A DNA stretch of 64,000 nucleotides from Micromonospora antibiotica (GTDB lineage: Bacteria > Actinomycetota > Actinomycetes > Mycobacteriales > Micromonosporaceae), in NCBI RefSeq assembly GCF_017599305.1, contig NZ_JAGFWR010000002.1, forward strand, positions 186,001 to 250,000, given 5' to 3'. The notes under the pieces are model-generated. The model ran no database searches, was not told the origin of the DNA, and saw only the letters and a list, made by a program, of their open reading frames with translations. This document shows, piece after piece, positions 33,387-41,273 of the stretch. Both the position numbers and the translations under genes were made by a program. Each line of letters opens with the position of its first letter. Within the stretch, counting starts at the first letter, position 1.

Positions 33387-34631
33387 TCAGCCGGGCACCC
33401 CGACCGACTGCGCCGCCGGCTCGGCCGTCCGGGTCGGCGCGACCCGGAACCGACGCTGGTGACCCAACCCCACCACCACGCCGAGGGCGACCAGCACGAC
33501 CGAGGCGACCGCCACGGCGGGATAGCCGACCCGGTCGGCCGCGGCGAGGCCGATCGAGGCCGCGACGAACGAACAGACCAACCCGAACGACGACAGGACG
33601 GTGAAGTCGGTCCCCCCGGTCTCCGGCCGCGAGTAGTCCATGTTGACCACGTAGAGCACCACGTTGGCCACGGTGTACGCCGCCATGAAGCAGCACAGGG
33701 CGGCGACCGTCGTCCCCAGCGGGGCCCGCCCGTTCATCAGGGGCAGCAGCAGCGCCGTGGAGACCGCGAGGGCCGCTCCCCCGACGACGAGCAGCCGACC
33801 CCGGCCGAACCGGTCGACGCCGACCCCGGCGAGCAGGCCCGCCACGATCGCCGGGGCGCTGATCACCACGCCGGTGACCACGCCGATGCGGGCCAGCGAC
33901 CAGCCCGCGTCGACCAGCGCCGGGGTGACCAGGGCATAGGCCGCGCCGGCTCCGGTGTAGACCAGCGGCACCACGCCGAAGGTCCACCAGCGGCAGCCGG
34001 GCTGCCCGAACACCGACAGCAACGCCCGGTACGCCTGCCCGGCACCGGCCACCCGGGCGACCCGCTCCGGTTCCCGCAGCCGCCACACCACCACCAGCCC
34101 GACGGCGGTCAGCGCGGCCAGCAGCCCGATCGCCGGCACCCAGCCGTACCGGTCGTAGACCAGCACGCACGCGCCCCCGCCGAGCAGGTTGCCCAGGTAA
34201 CTCGCGGCGACCTGGATGCCGTTGCCGGCCCCCCGGGTCCCCTCGGACAGCACCCGGACGGCGACCGCGTCGACGGCGATGTCCTGGGTGGCGGAGAGGA
34301 AGACGTAGGCCGCGCAGATCGCCACCACCGGGCCGAGCTGCCGGGTCGGATCGGCGAACGGCAGCAGCGCCAGCAGGCTCAGCACCAGGCCCGCCTGCAA
34401 CGGCAGCAGCCAGGACCGGTAGTGCCCGTGCCGGCGGGAGCCGTACCTGTCGAGCAGCGGGGCCCAGAGGAACTTCAACGGCCAGACCAGGCCGACGAAC
34501 TGCAGCAACGCCAGGGTGTCCAGCGAGGTGCCGCCGTCGCGCAGGATGGCGGTCAGTCCGACGGTGATGAACCCGATGCCGAGGTACTGCGTGACGTAGA
34601 GCGCGGTGAGCGTGCCGAGCCGTCCCTTCAC
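33387..34631 (-). CDS. MFS transporter of the RhtX/FptX siderophore-uptake type
   Basis: A 414-aa, 12-helix protein. Features such as LYVTQYLGIGF at helix 1, LWPLKFLWAPLLD-like VWPLKFLWAPLLDRYG, and SATQDIAVDAVAVRVL are typical of AmpG/RhtX-like carriers, which import siderophores across the inner membrane as single proteins. Its GTG start overlaps the siderophore-interacting protein gene by 4 bp, so the two are made together. No DesE-type lipoprotein or ABC importer is in the window, so this carrier is the best candidate for uptake here (inference). Confidence 0.8.
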   Translation of the reverse strand: MKGRLGTLTALYVTQYLGIGFITVGLTAILRDGGTSLDTLALLQFVGLVWPLKFLWAPLLDRYGSRRHGHYRSWLLPLQAGLVLSLLALLPFADPTRQLGPVVAICAAYVFLSATQDIAVDAVAVRVLSEGTRGAGNGIQVAASYLGNLLGGGACVLVYDRYGWVPAIGLLAALTAVGLVVVWRLREPERVARVAGAGQAYRALLSVFGQPGCRWWTFGVVPLVYTGAGAAYALVTPALVDAGWSLARIGVVTGVVISAPAIVAGLLAGVGVDRFGRGRLLVVGGAALAVSTALLLPLMNGRAPLGTTVAALCCFMAAYTVANVVLYVVNMDYSRPETGGTDFTVLSSFGLVCSFVAASIGLAAADRVGYPAVAVASVVLVALGVVVGLGHQRRFRVAPTRTAEPAAQSVGVPG

Positions 34632-35338
34632 CGGGCGCTCCAGTAGCCCAGCGAGGTCAGCTGCTGCTTGCCCACCCCGAGGGTGCGCCGCACGTGCTTG
34701 GTGAGGGCACGGGTGGTGGCCGCCTCGCAGGCCACCCAGTAGTGGGCGTCCGGCGCGGCCGGGAGCGCGTCGCGGACGGTGTCGACGAGTTGCTGCCCGT
34801 CGTCGCCGCGCGGCACCCAGGTGACCCGGTGCTGTTCACGGGTACGCAGGGCCAGCGCCCGCTCCCCGTCGTGGGCGTACTCCAACCAGATCGTGGCGGG
34901 GGTGTCGGGCGCGGCGTCTAGCAGGCTGTTCACCGCCGGCAGCGAAGCGGCGTCACCGACCAGGTAGAGGTGGGCGGGTGCCGGGTCGGGCAGGGCGAAG
35001 GCGCTGCCCTGGAGGGTGGCGACGATGGTGTCACCGACCTGCGCGGTACTCGCCCACCGGGCCGCGCACCCGTCGTGCAGGGCGAACTCCAGGGTGAACC
35101 GGCCGGCCTCGGGCTCCGGGTCGACCAGCGTGTACGCCCGCTGGTGCGCCCGGCCGGCGTCGTCGAACCAGAGCCGGATCCACATGGTGGGGTGCACCTT
35201 GCCCGCCGCCAGCAGACCGCCGTCGTCCATCAGCAGACGCTGGTAGTGCCCGCCGACCGACTCGGTGCCCCGCACGGTCAGCCGGAAGTCCCGGCCGCCC
35301 ATGGCCTTGAGCACCAGGGCCTCCCAGTTCCGTTTCAC
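34628..35338 (-). CDS. Siderophore-interacting protein (FAD ferric-siderophore reductase, ViuB/SIP family)
   Basis: A 236-aa flavoprotein. HQRAYTLVDPEPEAGRF carries the FAD-contacting RxYT motif; HLYLVGDAASLPAVNSLL is the NAD(P)H-binding loop; the C-terminal ACEAATTRALTKHVRRTLGV is typical of SIP proteins. It reduces Fe(III) in the imported ferrioxamine to release iron in the cytoplasm. It corresponds functionally to desF. GTG 35338 follows GGAGGG. It is divergent from the acylase gene and shares the iron box at 35366. Confidence 0.9.
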   Translation of the reverse strand: MKRNWEALVLKAMGGRDFRLTVRGTESVGGHYQRLLMDDGGLLAAGKVHPTMWIRLWFDDAGRAHQRAYTLVDPEPEAGRFTLEFALHDGCAARWASTAQVGDTIVATLQGSAFALPDPAPAHLYLVGDAASLPAVNSLLDAAPDTPATIWLEYAHDGERALALRTREQHRVTWVPRGDDGQQLVDTVRDALPAAPDAHYWVACEAATTRALTKHVRRTLGVGKQQLTSLGYWSAR

Positions 35339-35365
35339 ACGCCCTCCAGGTAAGGTCCGCCTAAG

Positions 35366-35384
35366 TTAGGCGAGGGTAACTTAA
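35366..35384. promoter_or_regulatory. Iron box between the reductase and acylase operons
   Basis: It matches 15 of 19 positions of the DmdR/IdeR consensus. Placed in the 58-bp gap between divergent starts, it can control both operons at once, 13 bases from the acylase GTG. Confidence 0.8.
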
Positions 35385-35396
35385 ACGAGGAGTCCT

Positions 35397-37508
35397 GTGG
35401 AGAGTGGGACCGGCACGCCGCCGGGCGACCGTCCGACCAGCGGCGTGCACCGCGACCGGTGGGGCGTACCGCACCTGTGGGCCGACACCGCCGACGAGCT
35501 GGCCCGATGGCAGGGCCGGGTGGCCGCCACCGACCGGGCCTGGCAGCTCGAGGTCGAACGCTGGCGGGCCGAGGGCCGACTCGCCGCCCACGTCGGCCCC
35601 ACCGAACTCGACTGGGACCGGTTCGCCCGGCGGGCCCGCCTCGACGACACCGCCCGACGCTGCTTCGACCGGCTCACCCCGGCCGCCCGGCGCTGGGTCA
35701 CCGCGTACGCCGACGGGGTCAACGACGCGTTGCCGGCCGGCGCGGCGGCGGCCCCGGAGTTCGCCGCCACCGGCGGCACCCCCGGCCGGTGGCGACCCTG
35801 GACGCCGCTGGGCGTCTTCCTGGTCCAGCACATCCTGTTCGGCACCTTCCCGCAGAAGCTGTGGCACGCCCACGTCGCCGCCACCCTCGGCCCGCACGCC
35901 CGCGAGCTGTTCGCCGTCGAGGGGCCCGGCGGCTCCGGCAGCAACGCCTGGGCGCTGCCCGCCGACCCGACGACCGGTCGCGGGCCGGTCATCGCCGGTG
36001 ATCCGCACCGGCTGCTCGAACTGCCCGGCATCTACCAGCAGATCCGGCTGGCCTGCCCCGAGTTCGACGTGGTCGGGCTGGCCTTCCCCGGCGTGCCGGG
36101 GCTGCCACACTTCGGCCACGCCGGTGACGTCGCCTGGGCGGTCACCAACGCGATGGCCGACTACCAGGACCTCTACCGCGAACAGCTGCGCCGCGACGGC
36201 GACCGGGTGGTGGTCCGCGACGCCGACGGCTGGGTGCCGGCCCACCGGCACGTCGAGCGGATCGAGGTACGCGGCGGCGCGACCGAGACCGTCGAGGTGA
36301 TCGAGACCCCGCGCGGGCCGGTGGTCGACCACGACCGGCACACCGGGGAGGCGCTCAGCCTGCGCACCCCGGCCCGGGTGACGGAGAGCCTCGGCTTCGA
36401 GGCGCTGCTGCCGCTGCTGCGGGCCCGCACCGCCGACGACGTCGCCGACGCGCTGCGTGGCTGGGTCGAACCGGTCAACAGCGTGCTCGTCGCCGACCGG
36501 CACGGCACGGTGCTCCAACTCGTCGCCGGCCTGGTGCCGCAGCGCGACGACCGGTGCCGACGGGAACCGGTGCCCGGCTGGGAGCCCCGCTACCGGTGGC
36601 GCGGCGACCACGCCACGGCCAAGCCCGTCGAGGTCGGCGGGCCGGTGGTCTGCGCCAACGACCGCCGCGACGACACCGCCCACCTCGGCGTCGACTTCGC
36701 CCCGCCGCACCGGGCCCACCGGATCGGTGAACTGCTCGCCGACGGCGTCGCCGAGCCCACCGTCCACACCGACACGCTGCTCGGGTCGACGGTGCTGCGG
36801 GGCCTGCTCGCCCGGCTCGACCCGGGGCCACTCAGTGGGCCGGCCCGACGGCTGCGCGACCGGCTGACCGGCTGGGACGGTCGGATGGCCGCCGACAGCA
36901 CCGACGCCGGGGCGTTCGCCGCCTGGCGGGCCGCGCTGGTCCGGCACCTGTCCGCGCACCCCGCCCTGGCCCCGTTGCACTCCCCCGGCGGCTACGACCC
37001 GCTCTTCGCCCCGTGGACCGACCCGCTGGCCCGGATCGGGCACGCCGTGGAAGGGGTCGTCGCCGGGCTGCCCCGCCTCGGCGGTGCGGTCGAACCGCTC
37101 GCCGTCGCCGCGCTGGAGGAGGTCGCGGCCGGCGACCCACCCGGCCCCTGGGGGCGGCGGCACCTGCTGCACCCGCTGCACCTCGGGGTGTCCGAGGTGG
37201 TCGCCGACCGGGTGGCCGCGATGCGTGACGGCACCGCGCTCGGTGGCGACACCAACTGCGTGCTGTCCACCTCCAGCGTGCCGGGGGTCTCCGACGCGTG
37301 CTGGCGCGGGCCGGTCGCCCGGTACGTGTGGGACCTCACCGACCGGGCGGCGAGCCGCTGGATCGTCCCCTTCGGTGTCTCGGGCCGCCCCGACGACCCG
37401 CACTTCGCCGACCAGTTGCCGCTGTGGGCCACCGGTGGGCTGATCCCCGTCGGCACCGACTGGCACACCCTCACCCTCACCCCGCACCCCGAGACGAGGA
37501 CCCCGTGA
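35397..37508 (+). CDS. Penicillin acylase family Ntn-hydrolase, cytosolic, siderophore-linked
   Basis: A 703-aa protein. VHRDRWGVPHLWAD near residue 20 is the family opening, and GGSGSNAWALP contains the presumed self-processed nucleophile Ser182, giving an alpha chain of 181 aa and a beta chain of ~520 aa. Unlike classic penicillin G acylase there is no signal peptide and no long spacer, so it should act in the cytoplasm. Family members split or form amide bonds with aryl or alkyl acyl groups. The iron box at its start and the coupled DesC-like gene place it in siderophore metabolism. Penicillin-amidase genes have been noted beside des genes (as desG) and tied to acyl-modified desferrioxamines; I rely on memory for that. 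GTG 35397 follows GAGGAG. Confidence 0.88.
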   Translation: MESGTGTPPGDRPTSGVHRDRWGVPHLWADTADELARWQGRVAATDRAWQLEVERWRAEGRLAAHVGPTELDWDRFARRARLDDTARRCFDRLTPAARRWVTAYADGVNDALPAGAAAAPEFAATGGTPGRWRPWTPLGVFLVQHILFGTFPQKLWHAHVAATLGPHARELFAVEGPGGSGSNAWALPADPTTGRGPVIAGDPHRLLELPGIYQQIRLACPEFDVVGLAFPGVPGLPHFGHAGDVAWAVTNAMADYQDLYREQLRRDGDRVVVRDADGWVPAHRHVERIEVRGGATETVEVIETPRGPVVDHDRHTGEALSLRTPARVTESLGFEALLPLLRARTADDVADALRGWVEPVNSVLVADRHGTVLQLVAGLVPQRDDRCRREPVPGWEPRYRWRGDHATAKPVEVGGPVVCANDRRDDTAHLGVDFAPPHRAHRIGELLADGVAEPTVHTDTLLGSTVLRGLLARLDPGPLSGPARRLRDRLTGWDGRMAADSTDAGAFAAWRAALVRHLSAHPALAPLHSPGGYDPLFAPWTDPLARIGHAVEGVVAGLPRLGGAVEPLAVAALEEVAAGDPPGPWGRRHLLHPLHLGVSEVVADRVAAMRDGTALGGDTNCVLSTSSVPGVSDACWRGPVARYVWDLTDRAASRWIVPFGVSGRPDDPHFADQLPLWATGGLIPVGTDWHTLTLTPHPETRTP

Positions 37509-38065
37509 CCTACCAGGAGCAGATCCCCGGCTTCGGTGAGTTGAGCCTCACCGTGGTCGACCCGGCCGCCCACGCCACGCTGCTGCACGGCTGGGTGACC
37601 GAGCCCCGCGCTACGTTCTGGGGGATGGGGTCGTACACCGTCGAGGAGGTACGCGAGGTCTACACGTACGTCGACGGCCTGAGCACCCACCACGCGTACC
37701 TGATCGGGTTGGACGGCACGCCGGTGGGCCTGTTCCAGACCTACCAGCCGGAGGCCGACCCGGTCGGGGAGCGCTACCGGGTCCGTCCCGGCGACATCGG
37801 GATGCACCTGCTGCTCGCCCCGGGCCGCCGACCGCCGCGCGGGCTCACCGACGCGATCGGCCCGGCGCTGGCCCGGTTCCTGTTCCGCGATCCCACCCGA
37901 CTGCGGATCGTGGTCGAGCCCGACGTGCGCAACCGGTTCGCGCTGCTGCGGCTGCAACGGGAGGGGTTCACCTTCGCCGACGAGATCGACATGCCCGACA
38001 AGCGGGCCCAACTGGCGTTCCTCACCCGGGAGCGGTTCGAGGCGGACCATCCCGTCCCGGCCTGA
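37505..38065 (+). CDS. DesC-like siderophore acyltransferase (second copy)
   Basis: A 186-aa GNAT-fold protein of the AlcB/IucB type. It shares with desC the segments LLHGWVTEPRATFWGM, GDIGMHLLLAP and [17 protein letters not shown], but overall is clearly diverged. Its GTG overlaps the acylase stop (GTGA), so acylase and acyltransferase are co-made. It may attach a different acyl chain to hydroxycadaverine, with the acylase removing or exchanging it (inference). Confidence 0.87.
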   Translation: MTYQEQIPGFGELSLTVVDPAAHATLLHGWVTEPRATFWGMGSYTVEEVREVYTYVDGLSTHHAYLIGLDGTPVGLFQTYQPEADPVGERYRVRPGDIGMHLLLAPGRRPPRGLTDAIGPALARFLFRDPTRLRIVVEPDVRNRFALLRLQREGFTFADEIDMPDKRAQLAFLTRERFEADHPVPA

Positions 38066-38086
38066 ACCGGCTGGCGGGCGGGCCAC

Positions 38087-38226
38087 GACCGCGCGGTGGT
38101 GAGGCACACGGGCAGTGCCGCGACCGCCACGGTGGTCAGGAACGCGGGCGCATCGTGGTCGCGCGGTGGGTCGGGGATGCGGGCGCACCGGGACCGCGCG
38201 GTGGTCAGGCGCGCGGGCCCAGGAAG
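38087..38226. repeat. Four tandem degenerate 35-bp repeats
   Basis: Units begin at 38087, 38122, 38157 and 38192 with exact 35-bp spacing; the shared core is close to GACCGCGCGGTGGTCAGG. The last unit runs into the 3' end of the SDR gene and contains its stop codon. No gene is seen in the rest of this gap. Confidence 0.8.
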
Positions 38227-38969
38227 AGGCCGCCGCTGGCGTCGAGGACCTGCCCGGTGACCCAGCGTGCGGCGTCGGAGGCGAGGAACGCGACCACGTC
38301 GGCGACGTCACCGGGAGCGCCCAGCCGGTCGAGGGCCGTCATCGAGGTGATCAGCTCGGTCAGGCCCGGTGCGGCGAAGGCCGGTGCGTTGGTCGCGGTC
38401 CGGGTGGCACCCGGCGCGACCGCGTTCACCGTGACGCCCCGGGCCCCGAGCTGGTTGGCCAGGGCCAGGGTCATCGTCTCCACCGCCCCCTTGGTCATGG
38501 CGAACGACGTCTGCCCGGGGTTGGCCATCCGGGTCGCCACGGACGAGATCGTGATGATCCGGCCGCCGTCGCGCAGCAGTGGCAACGCCCGTTCGATGAT
38601 GAAGTACGGCGCGCGGACGTTGACCGCGAACAGCCGGTCGAAGGCGGCCCGGGTGGTGCCGCCGAGCGGGCCGGCGGGCGGTGCCGCCGCGTTGTTGACG
38701 AGGATGTCCAGTGGCCGGCCGGCCAGGCTCGCCACCACCCCGGCGAACAGCGTCTCGACATCGCCGTCCACGCCGAGTTCCGCGCCGACGGCGTACGCCG
38801 TGCCGCCGTCGCGCCCGATCCGGTCGACCGTCTCCCGCGCGCCGTCCTCGTCGGTGCCGTAGTGCGCGATGACGGCCGCTCCCCGCGCGGCCAGCCGGAC
38901 CGCGATCGCCTGTCCGATGCCCCGCGACGCCCCGGTCACCAGAGCCGTCCTGCCGCTCAGGTCACTCAT
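38205..38969 (-). CDS. Short-chain dehydrogenase/reductase-like protein with Phe in place of the catalytic Tyr
   Basis: A 254-aa SDR. TGASRGIG (12-19) binds NAD(P), NNAA is present, S143 and K160 are in their usual places, but the residue before AMTKGA is F156 (codon TTC) instead of the catalytic Tyr. That substitution should abolish or greatly alter normal reductase activity. The C-terminus (WVTGQVLDASGG) is intact. It diverges from a TetR regulator across a strong inverted repeat, so it is probably the regulator's target. ATG 38969 is the start; the longer upstream frame crosses the operator and is not coding. Confidence 0.88.
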   Translation of the reverse strand: MSDLSGRTALVTGASRGIGQAIAVRLAARGAAVIAHYGTDEDGARETVDRIGRDGGTAYAVGAELGVDGDVETLFAGVVASLAGRPLDILVNNAAAPPAGPLGGTTRAAFDRLFAVNVRAPYFIIERALPLLRDGGRIITISSVATRMANPGQTSFAMTKGAVETMTLALANQLGARGVTVNAVAPGATRTATNAPAFAAPGLTELITSMTALDRLGAPGDVADVVAFLASDAARWVTGQVLDASGGLFLGPRA

Positions 38970-38988
38970 GTGTGAGCCACTCCCCACT

Positions 38989-39021
38989 TGGTAGTCACTA
39001 TCGCTGCGGTAGTGTCTACCA
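38989..39021. promoter_or_regulatory. Inverted repeat, probable TetR operator
   Basis: Arms TGGTAGTCACTA (38989-39000) and TAGTGTCTACCA (39010-39021) pair at 11 of 12 positions around a 9-bp spacer, filling the 53-bp gap between the divergent SDR and TetR genes. This is a typical autoregulatory TetR site. Confidence 0.75.
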
Positions 39022-39022
39022 C

Positions 39023-39616
39023 GTGAATGAGCGGCACTCCACCCTGCGGGACCAGCGACGGGCCGAGACGCAGCGCATGATCCAGGCGCACGCGGTGCGG
39101 TTGTTCGGCCGGCGCGGCTACGACGGCACGACGGTGAACGACGTCGCGGCGGCAGCAGGGGTGTCCCCGATGACTGTCTACCGGCACTTCCCGACCAAGG
39201 AGGATCTCGTGCTGGCCGACCAGAACGGGCCACTGGTCGCCGAACGCATCGCCGCGACACCGGCCGGGCAGCCCCTCGTACGCCGGATCGGCACCGCGCT
39301 CGTCGAGTCGGCACGTACGCTCACCGCCGGTGACGACCGGTTCCTGCTGGCCCGCCTCCGGCTGATGATCTCGACGCCCGCCCTGCGCGCCCGACACCTG
39401 GACAACCACCACCTGCTGCAACAGGCCATCGTGGACGGGCTCGGGGACGAGGCCACCGATCCCGATGCGGCCTTCCGCGCCACGGCGGCGGCCAGCGCCT
39501 GCCTGGCCGTCATGCACACCGCGTTGGTGCGGTGGGCACAGGACGACGGGCGCACCGACCTGGCCGACCTGATCACGACGGCGCTCGCGGCGGCCTTCGG
39601 CGATGACCCGCGGTGA
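39023..39616 (+). CDS. TetR family transcriptional repressor
   Basis: A 197-aa protein. The N-terminal DNA-binding domain is clear (AVRLFGRRGYDGTTVNDVAA, then GVSPMTVYRHFPTKEDLV). The C-terminal ligand domain is all-helical and of unknown specificity. GTG 39023 starts directly after the inverted repeat that it most likely binds, repressing itself and the divergent SDR gene. No clear ribosome site is visible, so the transcript may be nearly leaderless. Confidence 0.9.
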   Translation: MNERHSTLRDQRRAETQRMIQAHAVRLFGRRGYDGTTVNDVAAAAGVSPMTVYRHFPTKEDLVLADQNGPLVAERIAATPAGQPLVRRIGTALVESARTLTAGDDRFLLARLRLMISTPALRARHLDNHHLLQQAIVDGLGDEATDPDAAFRATAAASACLAVMHTALVRWAQDDGRTDLADLITTALAAAFGDDPR

Positions 39617-39671
39617 CCCCGGCCGGGTGGGCGCCGCCCTAGGCTCCCCGGGATGGTCATGCGCACAGGAC

Positions 39672-40205
39672 GTGGTGGGGCTCATCGAGTCCGACCCGGA
39701 GGCGATGAGAGTCCTCCGGGCCACGGCCGGCCTCGGCCTGCCGGACTGGTGGATCGGTGCCGGCTTCGTCCGCAACCGGGTCTGGGACGCGATCAGCGAG
39801 CTGCCGGCCCTGCCGCCGCGCGACGTGGACGTCGCCTACTTCGACCCGCAGGAGCGGGACCCCCGCGCGGACGCCCGCGCCGAGGCCCGGGCCGCGACGC
39901 TCCTGCCCGGGGTGCCGTGGGAGATCCGCAACCAGGCACGGATGCACCTGCGCACCGGCGACGGCCCCTACCTCGGCACTCTGGACGCGATTTCGCGCTG
40001 GCCCGAGACGGCCACCTGCGTCGCGGTCACCCTGCGGGGTGACTCGGTCCACCTGGTGTGCTGCCACGGCGTGGCCGACCTGGTCGGCATGGTGGTCCGC
40101 CCCTCACCGGCCTTCGACCACCCCGCAGGCCACGCGAAGGTACGCGAGCGCGTGACGGCCAAGGGGTGGCGCGGCCGGTGGGCCGGGCTGCGGTTGGAGG
40201 TCTAG
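39672..40205 (+). CDS. Nucleotidyltransferase-like family protein (DUF925/COG3575 type)
   Basis: About 177 aa. The signature LPDWWIGAGFVRNRVWD, followed by DVDVAYFDPQERDP and WEIRNQARMHLR, matches the DUF925 family, which is annotated as nucleotidyltransferase-like on structural grounds; the DVDVAYFD aspartates would be metal ligands. PETATCVAVTLRGD and the C-terminal RVTAKGWRGRWAGL are also family-like. Cellular role unknown. GTG 39672 aligns best with typical family starts; an in-frame ATG at 39603 would overlap the TetR gene and add 23 residues. Confidence 0.78.
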   Translation: MVGLIESDPEAMRVLRATAGLGLPDWWIGAGFVRNRVWDAISELPALPPRDVDVAYFDPQERDPRADARAEARAATLLPGVPWEIRNQARMHLRTGDGPYLGTLDAISRWPETATCVAVTLRGDSVHLVCCHGVADLVGMVVRPSPAFDHPAGHAKVRERVTAKGWRGRWAGLRLEV

Positions 40206-40310
40206 GAGCTTCGGGGTTCGCGCTCCCCCGCGCCATCTGCTCGGCGACCACCCGGGCGGTCACGCCCACCGGCACGGCCAGGTGGTGGGGCAGGCGTGAG
40301 CTGTCCCGAC

Positions 40311-40376
40311 GCACCGGCGCGAGGGACACGTAGACCGGCGAAAGGGACCACGTCGACCGGCGAGGGCGACCTGCGA
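40311..40376. repeat. Three degenerate 22-bp tandem repeats
   Basis: Units at 40311-40332, 40333-40354 and 40355-40376 share ACCGGCG followed by a GGGAC-like block. They sit in the 252-bp gap between the nucleotidyltransferase-like and VOC genes, in which I see no gene. Confidence 0.6.
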
Positions 40377-40457
40377 CGACTGACCGGGACCGACCCGCCA
40401 GCCCGGCGGGCAGTGATGTGACCGGATGGCCGACCGGCGTTCTGCCATGATCAGCAG

Positions 40458-40814
40458 ATGGCGAACGTCTGGTCCGGCGTCACGATCGACTGCCTCGACC
40501 CCGAGCGGGTGGCCCGGTTCTGGGGCGCCCTGCTCGGGCGGGAACCCGGCCCGGCGCAGGAGGGCTGGGTCTACCTCGGCGAACGGGGTGACCCACAGCC
40601 ACGGCTGGTGTTCCAGCCGGTGCCGGAGCCGCCGACGGGCAAGGTACGGCTCCACCTCGACATCGCCGTCGACCACGTCGGCGAGGCCATGGCCACGGTC
40701 ATCGACCTCGGCGGTAGGTACACCGGTGAGCGGCACAACCACGAGCAGGGTGTGGTCGCGGTCATGGCCGACCCGGAGGGTAACGAGTTCTGCCTGGTCC
40801 AGTACTACGACTGA
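40458..40814 (+). CDS. VOC (glyoxalase/bleomycin-resistance fold) family protein
   Basis: A 118-aa single-domain protein. VTIDCLDPERVARFWGALLG begins the beta-alpha-beta-beta unit, HLDIAVDHVGEAMATVIDLGG the second, and MADPEGNEFCLVQYYD closes with the usual metal-ligand Glu position. Such proteins act as small metal-dependent enzymes or binding proteins; the specific role is not predictable. ATG 40458 starts immediately before the fold. Confidence 0.85.
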   Translation: MANVWSGVTIDCLDPERVARFWGALLGREPGPAQEGWVYLGERGDPQPRLVFQPVPEPPTGKVRLHLDIAVDHVGEAMATVIDLGGRYTGERHNHEQGVVAVMADPEGNEFCLVQYYD

Positions 40815-40968
40815 CGGGTCCGGGGCGCGGGCGGTCGTCGACAGCGAGGACATGTCGATCCCGGGTCGCGGTCGGTGGCCCGACCCCACCTGACGGTGAT
40901 AGAGGCCACGACGCTTCGAAGCAACTAATCCGGTCGCGTACGGGCCGGTCCTTGAGGACGATGGGGCG

Positions 40969-41196
40969 ATGTCCGGCACCCCCGAGGGATTCACCTATCG
41001 TCTCCGCAAGAACGGGGACGTGGAAGTGCTGCACCACGGCCGCCCCGCCTCGGTGCTCCGCGGCGCCGCCGCAGCCCGGTTCCTGGTCGACGTGGACAGC
41101 GACGATCCGCAGGAGCTGATGGCCCGCCTCACCGGCAACTACAAGCACGGCAACGAGCGCGCGGCCAAGCGGCACCCCCGCAACCGGGACCGCTAG
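40969..41196 (+). CDS. Conserved small protein of unknown function
   Basis: A 75-aa basic protein (FTYRLRKNGDVEVLHHGRPA, LRGAAAARFLVDVDS, GNYKHGNERAAKRHPRNR). I recognise it as a type widely found in actinomycetes but know no function. It has no signal or membrane segment; the basic C-terminus suggests contact with nucleic acid (inference). ATG 40969 stands alone, with a possible purine-rich site (GAGGACGATGGGGCG) ahead. Confidence 0.7.
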   Translation: MSGTPEGFTYRLRKNGDVEVLHHGRPASVLRGAAAARFLVDVDSDDPQELMARLTGNYKHGNERAAKRHPRNRDR

Positions 41197-41273
41197 CACC
41201 GCCCCACGGTCAGGTGGCGTCGCATCCCGCTCCGGTGGGCGCGGGTGCCCCGAGGGCGGACCGACCCCGTGGG

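Noticed and set aside
35397..37508. Secreted penicillin G acylase for antibiotic resistance
   Set aside because: No signal peptide, iron-box control and coupling to a DesC-like gene point to siderophore metabolism.
38087..38226. Possible CRISPR array from regular 35-bp spacing
   Set aside because: The repeats are contiguous and degenerate with no unique spacers; this is a minisatellite.
40206..40457. Possible CRISPR array in the repeat-bearing gap
   Set aside because: Units are only 22 bp, directly abutting, degenerate and without spacers; no cas genes nearby.
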